From contig JAEZDB010000414.1 in assembly GCA_023429855.1 (NCBI GenBank), positions 1 to 6,349 on the forward strand: a stretch of DNA of 6,349 nt, in the 5' to 3' direction. The notes under the pieces were generated by a model, which saw only the letters and a list, made by a program, of their open reading frames with translations, was not told the DNA's origin and did no database searches. Below are positions 1 to 6,349 of the stretch, one piece after another (position 1 is the stretch's first letter; each line of letters starts with the position of its first letter). The stretch is from Actinomycetes bacterium. GTDB lineage: Bacteria; Actinomycetota; Thermoleophilia; Solirubrobacterales; Solirubrobacteraceae. A program made the position numbers and the translations under genes.

Positions 1-1
1 C

Positions 2-321
2 GGCCTGACCGTCGCCCGCGACGCCGCCACGAGCGCGCGTGCAGGAGCGGCGGCCACGCTCACCTTCACGGCGAGCCGCGGCGGCGCCCCCGCCACGCTC
101 CAGCCCTACCTCGGGGCGGGCGGCCACCTCGTCGCCCTGCGCGAAGGCGATCTCGCGTTCTTGCACGTCCACCCCACGCACGAGGCAGCGTCAGACCGCC
201 GCGCCGGGCGGGTGTCGTTCGCCACGACGTTCCCCACCCCTGGCCGCTACCGCCTGTTCCTACAGCTGCAGGTCGATGGCCAGATCCACACGACCGCCTT
301 CACCCAGGAGGTGCCAGCGTC

Positions 322-325
<4 letters not shown>
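2..325 (+). CDS. Conserved copper-operon protein, C-terminal part (5' end outside window)
   Basis: The frame is open from the left edge to TGA at 323-325 and gives the last 107 residues of a longer protein. The visible part reads like a beta-rich domain. It has a segment PYLGAGGHLVALREGDLAFL (visible residues 36-55) followed by HVHP, and a later segment with FPTPGRYRLFLQLQVDGQ. Potential metal ligands are H42, H55, H57 and H60. I recognise this pattern from uncharacterised actinobacterial proteins encoded beside copper ATPases, but I cannot name a family with certainty. The stop overlaps the copA start by four bases (ATGA), so the two are almost certainly co-transcribed and translationally coupled. 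A role in extracytoplasmic copper binding or handover is inferred from the histidines and the neighbour. The missing N-terminus would show whether it has a signal peptide or lipobox. Confidence 0.8.
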
Positions 326-2568
<2,243 letters not shown>

Positions 2569-2614
2569 GCGGAAGGCCGTTTGCCTCCGTGCGGCCTCAG
2601 AGACGGCCTCCCGC
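2569..2614. terminator. Candidate bidirectional hairpin between convergent copA and truA
   Basis: Directly after the copA stop, 2569-2572 pairs with 2611-2614 and 2574-2580 (AGGCCGT) pairs with 2603-2609 (ACGGCCT), with one A-C mismatch between them. That gives 11 pairs around a 22-base loop that contains the truA stop codon. There is no T-tract on either side, so it is not a canonical intrinsic terminator. Its position between convergent stops makes a terminator or RNA-end-stabilising role plausible. CGGCCTC occurs twice (2592-2598 and 2604-2610), so the left arm could instead pair with the nearer copy. Confidence 0.4.
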
Positions 2615-3556
2615 CCGGCGCAGCCTGCGCGGTCGGTCGTCGTGAAACTGGATCGACTCGAGGGAGAGCCCGAGCGGCGGCGCCGTCCAACCAGCCTGCT
2701 CGCGTGGCGCGCCGGCCAGCAGCGCGGTGAACTCCTCGACCGACCGCATGCCGAGGCCGACGTCGAGCATCGTGCCCATCAGCGAGCGGTTCATGTGGCG
2801 CAGGAACGAGTCGGCGGTGATCTCGAAGACCAGGATCGGCGATCGGCCGGAGTCCGGCGAGATGGGATTGCCGTCGCCGGGCTCACGGACGCCGTCCTCG
2901 TAGTACCAGCGGGCCGAGTCGACGGTGCGGCGAAACCACGAGTGCAGGGTTTCGGTGGGCGTGAACGCCCGAAAGTCGTGGTTGCCGACGAGCGCCGCCG
3001 CGCACGCGTCGAGCGCAGGCAGGTCGAGCGGCCGCCCCCAGTGCAGCGTGGTGCGGCGCAGGTGAACCGAGCGCTCGCGGCGGTGGAGCACCCGGAAGCG
3101 GTAGGTGCGCGAGATCGCCTCGTTTCTCGGGTCGAAGCCGGGGCGGGCGGGCTCGCTGCGCAGAACGGCGATGTCGCGGGGAAGCAGCGCGTTGAGGTTG
3201 TAGGGGGCCAGCGCCTCGGCGTCGTAGGCGACGACCTGCCCTGCCGCATGGACGCCGGTGTCGGTCCGGCCGCCGACGATGATCCGCGGGCACTCCGGCA
3301 GAATCTGCCCGAGGACGCGTTCGAACTCCGCCTCGATCGAGCGCTTGCCCGGCTGTTTGGCCCAGCCGACGAAGTCGGTGCCGTCGTATTCGACGAGCAG
3401 CTTCGTCGTCCAGCCGCTCGGCGGGGCCGGCCGTGGCGGCGGGAGCCATGGTTTGGCGGGGTCGGTCGGGACGCGGAGGTCGCGCGGGGTGGCGTGCCAC
3501 TCCTCGTACGGCGTGGGGACCTGAGACGAAGGTCCGGGTTCGGCGACGTCGTCCAC
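2597..3556 (-). CDS. truA: tRNA pseudouridine(38-40) synthase TruA with N-terminal extension
   Basis: The product isomerises uridines at positions 38-40 of the anticodon arm of tRNAs to pseudouridine, in the cytoplasm. The core begins near residue 51 with KLLVEYDGTDFVGWAKQPG. The catalytic aspartate is D99 in GGRTDTGVHA. Further TruA landmarks are FDPRNEAISRTYRFRV (from about 143), NHDFRAFTP (about 194) and the FLRHMNRSLMG segment near the C-terminus. It has 319 residues; bacterial TruA is usually about 250-270. The excess is mainly an N-terminal extension of about 50 residues, proline-rich at 33-47. The start is GTG at 3554-3556. An in-frame TGA lies upstream at 3587-3589, and I see no ATG, GTG or TTG in frame between the GTG and the core, so the extension appears genuine. 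It faces copA tail-to-tail and is divergent from the lipase. A -10-like TAGGCT ends eight bases before the GTG, which suggests a leaderless or near-leaderless transcript. Confidence 0.95.
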   Translation of the reverse strand: MDDVAEPGPSSQVPTPYEEWHATPRDLRVPTDPAKPWLPPPRPAPPSGWTTKLLVEYDGTDFVGWAKQPGKRSIEAEFERVLGQILPECPRIIVGGRTDTGVHAAGQVVAYDAEALAPYNLNALLPRDIAVLRSEPARPGFDPRNEAISRTYRFRVLHRRERSVHLRRTTLHWGRPLDLPALDACAAALVGNHDFRAFTPTETLHSWFRRTVDSARWYYEDGVREPGDGNPISPDSGRSPILVFEITADSFLRHMNRSLMGTMLDVGLGMRSVEEFTALLAGAPREQAGWTAPPLGLSLESIQFHDDRPRRLRRAGGRL

Positions 3557-3564
3557 GGCTCCGC

Positions 3565-3570
3565 AGCCTA
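3565..3570 (-). promoter_or_regulatory. Candidate -10 element for truA (leaderless type)
   Basis: The minus strand reads TAGGCT, a typical actinobacterial -10 hexamer. Eight bases separate it from the GTG start, so transcription would begin at or within a few bases of the start codon. GGAG in the same interval is only two bases from GTG, too close for an ordinary Shine-Dalgarno interaction. No convincing -35 hexamer is present at 16-18 bases. Transcription initiation here is inferred, not seen. Confidence 0.4.
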
Positions 3571-3573
3571 GAT

Positions 3574-3590
3574 CACTCGACTTCGCTCAG
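3574..3590. repeat. Possible REP-like dispersed repeat core
   Basis: The core CTCGACTTCGCTCAG (3576-3590) resembles, from memory, the core of a short intergenic repeat that is abundant in many bacterial genomes, usually flanked by complementary arms such as CCCT/AGGG. Here the arms (CACT and AGCC) pair poorly, so it would be a degenerate or fragmentary copy. Only one copy is visible in the window. Confidence 0.25.
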
Positions 3591-3607
3591 CCGGGCGGTC
3601 CCCGTGG

Positions 3608-3637
3608 TTGACGAGTTCGCGCTGGCGGGCGTACCCT
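3608..3637 (+). promoter_or_regulatory. Sigma70-like promoter for the lipase gene
   Basis: TTGACG at 3608-3613 matches the -35 consensus at five of six positions. After an 18-base spacer comes TACCCT at 3632-3637, which keeps the key T, A and final T of the -10 element. A start near 3644 would give a leader of about 70 bases before the lipase ATG. It is the best promoter candidate in the window and is correctly oriented in the divergent gap. Confidence 0.55.
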
Positions 3638-3714
3638 GAGGCGGTCCCATTTCCGGTCCATCGCTGCGCTTCCCGACGCACGCACGGCCCGCCCGCCGGC
3701 TGCTGGAGGCCGTC

Positions 3715-4674
3715 ATGTCTCGATTCTCGACCGCCGTCCGCGGCGCCGCCGTCGTCGCCACCGCGGCCGCTGTCTCCCTCTGCTCTGCCGGCTTGGCGAC
3801 CGCGAAGCAGGGCCCGCCGCAGACGAGCATCTTCATCGCCGGGGCCTACGCCCTTGCGAACGGCGGCAACAGCGTCGACCCGGCGGGCGCCAACGACTGG
3901 TCGTGCAAGCCGTCGGCCGCGCACCCGCGGCCCGTGATCCTCGTCCACGGCACCTGGGCCAACGCCTACAACGACTGGGCGTACCTCTCGCCGAAGCTCA
4001 AGGCAGCGGGGCTCTGCGTCTTCGCGCTGAACTACGGCGGCTCGAACCCCGCCCTCGGCATCAACGCCACCGGACCGATCAAGGAGTCCGGCCGGCAGCT
4101 CGGCGTCTACGTCGACCGTGTGCTGGCCGCGACGGGGGCCACGCAGGTCGACCTCGTCGGCCACAGCCAGGGCGGCATGATGCCGCGCGCCTACCTCAAG
4201 TACTGGGGCGGCGCGAACCCGGCAGACCCTTCGAAGAACAAGGTCCACGCGCTCGTCTCGATCGCGGGCAGCCACCACGGCGTCGGCACGATCGGCACGC
4301 GCAACTACGCCAAGGGTATGCAGCGCGCCACGGCGGCTGCGCCGATCATCGGCCAAGCGGCCGCCGACCAGACCCAGGGGTCGCCGTTCCTGCGCGACCT
4401 GGATGCGGGCGGGATGACGCAGCCGGGCGTCGTCTACACCGCCATCGCGACCCGCTACGACTGGATCGTCGCGCCCTGGCGCAACACCCACATCTCCGAC
4501 AACCGCGCCGGCGCCGAGGTCCACAACATCACGCTGCAGTCGGGCTGCCTGTCGAATATGGCCGACCACATCTCGATCGTGTACTCCGCCCGCACCCTGT
4601 GGTTCGTGAAGCAGGCGCTCGGTCTCCCCCGCTCCGCCCGCCCGACCTGCGACGTGCAGCTCCCGGTGCTCTAG
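3715..4674 (+). CDS. Secreted alpha/beta-hydrolase lipase/esterase (Lipase class 2 type)
   Basis: This 319-residue protein probably hydrolyses carboxyl esters of lipids outside the cell. Residues 1-30 form a Sec signal peptide: R3 and R9, a hydrophobic stretch at 10-27, and cleavage after ALA-type A28-T-A30. There is no twin-arginine motif. The mature part starts with KQGPP. VILVHGTWAN (74-83) supplies the oxyanion-hole HG. GHSQGG (149-154) is the nucleophile elbow, with S151 catalytic. D249 in ATRYDW and H285 in MADHIS are the likely remaining triad members, by position and context in the LipA/Lipase_2-like family. The mature cysteines C64, C101, C278 and C312 could form two disulfides, as expected for an exported enzyme. 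ATG 3715 has GGAGG at 3705-3709, five bases upstream, and a promoter candidate at 3608-3637. Substrate chain length cannot be read from the sequence; triacylglycerol lipase, short-chain esterase or another esterase are all possible. Confidence 0.9.
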   Translation: MSRFSTAVRGAAVVATAAAVSLCSAGLATAKQGPPQTSIFIAGAYALANGGNSVDPAGANDWSCKPSAAHPRPVILVHGTWANAYNDWAYLSPKLKAAGLCVFALNYGGSNPALGINATGPIKESGRQLGVYVDRVLAATGATQVDLVGHSQGGMMPRAYLKYWGGANPADPSKNKVHALVSIAGSHHGVGTIGTRNYAKGMQRATAAAPIIGQAAADQTQGSPFLRDLDAGGMTQPGVVYTAIATRYDWIVAPWRNTHISDNRAGAEVHNITLQSGCLSNMADHISIVYSARTLWFVKQALGLPRSARPTCDVQLPVL

Positions 4675-4689
4675 CGGCCGCTGGGCCTG

Positions 4690-4727
4690 CACCGGCGAAG
4701 ACACGCTGGGCGCCACCGGCGAAGCAC
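4690..4727. repeat. Paired direct repeat upstream of rarD, possible operator
   Basis: CACCGGCGAAG occurs at 4690-4700 and again at 4714-4724, 24 bases apart. Allowing one extra A in the first copy, the match extends to CACCGGCGAAG(A)CAC, ending at 4704 and 4727. The second copy abuts a possible -10 hexamer (TAGCGT, 4728-4733), so the pair occupies the -35/spacer region of a putative rarD promoter. Tandem binding of a regulator is an inference; chance duplication in GC-rich DNA remains possible. Confidence 0.35.
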
Positions 4728-4733
4728 TAGCGT
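4728..4733 (+). promoter_or_regulatory. Candidate -10 element for rarD (leaderless type)
   Basis: TAGCGT keeps the T, A and final T of a -10 hexamer and ends eight bases before the rarD ATG. This is the same spacing as at truA. No good -35 hexamer is visible. GGAGG at 4735-4739 is only two bases from ATG, unusually close for ribosome binding. Read-through from the lipase gene 67 bases upstream is an alternative source of rarD mRNA. Confidence 0.35.
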
Positions 4734-4741
4734 CGGAGGCG

Positions 4742-5680
4742 ATGGGCACGGAGGCGTCACGCGGCACCGCCTACGGCGTGTGCGCGTTCGTGCTGTGGGG
4801 TGCGTTCCCGCTGTACTTCCGCGAGCTCGACCGGTCTGGTGCCGTCGAGATCGTGCTGCACCGCGTGCTGTGGTCGCTGCTGGTGTGTCTGGCGCTGCTC
4901 GCAGCGACGCGCGCGTTCGCCGACTTCCGCACCGTGCTGCGGCAGCGCCGTCAGGTGGCGGCGCTCGGCGTCGCAGCGACGGCGTTGGCGCTGAACTGGG
5001 GCATCTACGTCTACGCCGTCAACTCCGGGCAGGTCGTCGAGGCGTCGCTGGGGTACTTCATCAACCCGCTGGTCACCGTTGCGCTTGGCGTGGTGATCCT
5101 CGGCGAGCGGCTGCGGCGGCTGCAATGGGTGGCCGTGGGGATCGGCGGGATCGCCGTCGTCGTGTTGACGGTCGCCTACGGCCGCCTGCCCTACATCGCG
5201 CTGAGCCTGGCAGGGTCGTTCGGGCTCTACGGGTTGATCAAGAACCGCGCGGGAGTCACGGTTGGGGCCATCCCCGGCCTCGCGACGGAGACGCTGGTGC
5301 TGGCGCCGTTCGCGCTGCTCGGGGTGCTGGTCCTGACGGCGACCGGCAATGGCACGTTCGGCGTCGATGCTCCGTGGCAGGCGTTGCTCCTGATGTCGGC
5401 TGGCGCCGTGACGGCGGCGCCGCTGCTGTTCTTTGCCGCCGCCGCGCGGCGCGTGCCGCTCTCGACGATGGGCCTGTTGCAATACATCACGCCCGTGCTG
5501 CAGCTGCTTTGCGGCGTGTTCTTGCTCGACGAGCACATGCCGCTTGAGCGCTGGATCGGTTTTGGCCTCGTGTGGATCGCATTGATCGTGTTCAGCGCCG
5601 ACAGCCTCCGGGCGGCCCGCCGCGGCCGTGCGACGCCGCTGGAGTTCAGCCCGCCGGAAGGCGCGGGTCTACGCAGTTGA
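4742..5680 (+). CDS. rarD: RarD-type EamA-family permease (DMT superfamily)
   Basis: This 312-residue inner-membrane protein has about ten hydrophobic helices arranged as two EamA halves, the usual size for the RarD subfamily of the drug/metabolite transporter superfamily. Diagnostic segments are GVCAFVLWGAFPLYF (12-26), LHRVLWS (39-45), LNWGIYVYAVN (84-94), EASLGYFINPL (100-110), GERLRRLQW (121-129), SFGLYGLIKN (159-168), and AAAARRVPLSTMGLLQYITP (232-251). The substrate of RarD proteins is not established; the old chloramphenicol-sensitivity association does not define it. The start is ATG 4742. GGAGG lies only two bases upstream, and the next in-frame alternative is GTG 4778 (residue 13), which would cut into the first helix, so ATG is preferred. 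The C-terminal tail beyond about residue 290 is cytoplasmic-looking, with Arg-rich then Pro/Gly-rich residues. Its last codons overlap the convergent small membrane-protein gene by 35 bases. Confidence 0.94.
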   Translation: MGTEASRGTAYGVCAFVLWGAFPLYFRELDRSGAVEIVLHRVLWSLLVCLALLAATRAFADFRTVLRQRRQVAALGVAATALALNWGIYVYAVNSGQVVEASLGYFINPLVTVALGVVILGERLRRLQWVAVGIGGIAVVVLTVAYGRLPYIALSLAGSFGLYGLIKNRAGVTVGAIPGLATETLVLAPFALLGVLVLTATGNGTFGVDAPWQALLLMSAGAVTAAPLLFFAAAARRVPLSTMGLLQYITPVLQLLCGVFLLDEHMPLERWIGFGLVWIALIVFSADSLRAARRGRATPLEFSPPEGAGLRS

Positions 5681-6098
5681 AGAACGCCCGCCGCACCGTC
5701 GGGTTTTCGTAGCGCGGCATCTTGAAGATCGCTTGCGCCGTAGCCGACCACGTCACGTCGTCGCGCGGGACGGCTGCGGGCGCGCCCTCGCCAATCACCC
5801 GCACGAGCGTCTCAGGCAGCCCGCGCCCTGCAACGACGAGCACTTCGCGCGGCTCACCGGAGTGCACCGAGAAGCCCGCGCCCTTGAGGCACACCACGAC
5901 CTCGCGCCGCGAGATCGGAATCGCTTGCGGCAGCGCGCCCTTCTCCCCTGCCTTGCGGTCTTGCAGGTCAGCTATCGCCGCATCGGCCCGGTCCTGCTCG
6001 GCCGCCGTCAGCTCCTGAGGACGCGACACCACCCAGGCCAGCGCAACCAGCACGAGCGCCACGCCAAGCCCCACCAACCGAATCACGCCGACCGACAT
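5646..6098 (-). CDS. Unrecognised single-pass membrane protein
   Basis: I do not recognise this 150-residue protein. It has one N-terminal hydrophobic segment (about residues 3-24, VGVIRLVGLGVALVLVALAW), then a charged and probably helical stretch (about 26-54, rich in Asp, Glu, Lys, Arg and Gln). A small folded domain follows (about 58-145), with predicted strands REVVVCLKGAGF and REVLVVAG, a W117 region and a C-terminal RAFFNCVDP. C70 and C142 are its only cysteines and could pair if the domain lies outside the membrane; this is inference. The start shown is ATG at 6096-6098, because it places the hydrophobic segment at the very N-terminus as in other anchored proteins. A TTG nine codons upstream (6123-6125) is also possible. 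No clear Shine-Dalgarno is visible for either. The stop lies inside the 3' end of rarD on the other strand. The protein-like pattern (anchor plus soluble domain) supports a real gene. Confidence 0.7.
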   Translation of the reverse strand: MSVGVIRLVGLGVALVLVALAWVVSRPQELTAAEQDRADAAIADLQDRKAGEKGALPQAIPISRREVVVCLKGAGFSVHSGEPREVLVVAGRGLPETLVRVIGEGAPAAVPRDDVTWSATAQAIFKMPRYENPTVRRAFFNCVDPRLPAG

Positions 6099-6125
6099 GC
6101 CCAAGTCATCGACCGCGGCCCCCAA

Positions 6126-6349
6126 ACGCGTAAGCCCCGCGGACGCCTAACCACACCCGCCAACGACAGCACTCAGCAGAGAGGACACCCGAAGGGAACG
6201 CCGAGCGGAGCGACCGAGAAGCGTGAAGCGAGCGCGACTGTCCCGATTCGCAGCGGCCTCGGCGACGGGCGTCCGCAGGTGCGCCGACGTCGTTCTGGGG
6301 CCAAGTCGCCGTAGCCAGCTGAGGGGCCCACCAACCAGCCCCAGAACGA
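6126..6349. other. Apparent intergenic tail, no supported gene
   Basis: I find no start codon with a ribosome-binding site, no protein-like translation and no tRNA or rRNA signature here. All three minus-strand frames are open from the right edge down to about 6175, but the translations are Arg/Gly/Pro-rich and look like composition artefacts. A minus-strand gene ending at TGA 6173-6175 cannot be fully excluded. The stretch contains an AGCG-rich purine cluster (6203-6236) and the inverted repeat listed separately. Confidence 0.5.
6290..6349. repeat. Perfect 12-bp inverted repeat at the right edge
   Basis: TCGTTCTGGGGC at 6290-6301 is exactly complementary to GCCCCAGAACGA at 6338-6349, with 36 bases between. 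The right arm ends at the last base of the window, so the repeat may continue outward. The loop contains a GGGCCC palindrome (6324-6329) and a CAGCTG palindrome (6316-6321). There is no T-run after the visible part. It could be an RNA stem in a leader or small RNA, a terminator, or a protein-binding site. Confidence 0.6.

Noticed and set aside
2642..3571. 309-codon plus-strand open frame opposite truA
   Set aside because: The opposite strand encodes a clear TruA with catalytic D99; this frame shows only Arg/Val/Asp/Gly-biased sequence.
4673..4682. AGCGGCCGCT palindrome overlapping the lipase stop codon
   Set aside because: It is a ten-base palindrome containing a NotI site, which is easily explained by GC-rich composition. 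It is too short and lacks a T-tract for a terminator.
4711..4721. CGCC-ACC-GGCG mini-hairpin as lipase terminator
   Set aside because: It has only four pairs with a three-base loop and no T-run, too weak to claim termination.
3568..4767. 399-codon minus-strand open frame opposite the lipase
   Set aside because: It is antisense to a well-supported secreted lipase, has an Arg/Gly/Asp/Val-rich low-complexity translation with no motif, and is the usual shadow frame in GC-rich DNA.
5628..6314. 228-codon plus-strand open frame across the right end
   Set aside because: It overlaps the end of rarD, is His/Arg-rich without protein-like patterning, and is antisense to the more plausible anchored protein.
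6173..6349. Possible minus-strand gene entering from the right edge and ending at TGA 6173-6175
   Set aside because: The 58 visible codons give an Arg/Pro/Gly-rich sequence with no recognisable domain. All three minus frames are open here, so openness carries little weight. Sequence beyond the edge would decide.
6302..6349. tmRNA- or tRNA-like 3' end suggested by GGGG...CCCACCA-type strings
   Set aside because: There is no TTCRA T-loop, acceptor-stem pairing in the right register or anticodon arm on either strand.

Overview
The window is a GC-rich chromosomal stretch whose genes are bacterial. Third codon positions are strongly G/C, GTG and probably leaderless starts occur, and the -10-like elements (TAGGCT, TACCCT, TAGCGT) look actinobacterial. 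The secreted class-2-type lipase and the conserved protein ahead of the copper ATPase also point to Actinomycetota. A deep branch such as Thermoleophilia/Solirubrobacterales is my guess, from general resemblance only. I see no mobile element, CRISPR array, rRNA or tRNA.

Layout from left to right. (1) 2-325 (+) is the 3' end of a conserved His-containing protein. It overlaps by four bases (ATGA) with copA (322-2568, +), a complete Cu(I)-exporting P1B-type ATPase, so the left edge is the end of a copper-resistance operon. (2) copA converges on truA (2597-3556, -). Only 28 bases separate the stop codons, and a long imperfect hairpin covers them. truA encodes the tRNA pseudouridine(38-40) synthase and carries an N-terminal extension of about 50 residues. 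(3) A 158-base divergent intergenic region holds a good sigma70-like promoter for a secreted serine lipase/esterase (3715-4674, +), a leaderless-type -10 for truA, and a short REP-like core. (4) A 67-base gap with a paired direct repeat leads to rarD (4742-5680, +), a ten-helix EamA/DMT-superfamily permease. (5) rarD overlaps tail-to-tail by 35 bases with an unrecognised single-pass membrane protein (5646-6098, -). (6) The last 250 bases hold no convincing gene, but they contain an AGCG-rich stretch and a perfect 12-bp inverted repeat reaching the right edge.

Only the first two genes clearly form one functional unit (copper handling and efflux). truA is housekeeping. The lipase, the RarD-type permease and the small membrane protein have no evident shared pathway. 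I do not see a new multi-gene system. The observations most worth a second look are the TruA N-terminal extension, the matching leaderless-like start regions of truA and rarD, the paired repeat ahead of rarD, the conserved partner protein of copA, and the inverted repeat at the right end.
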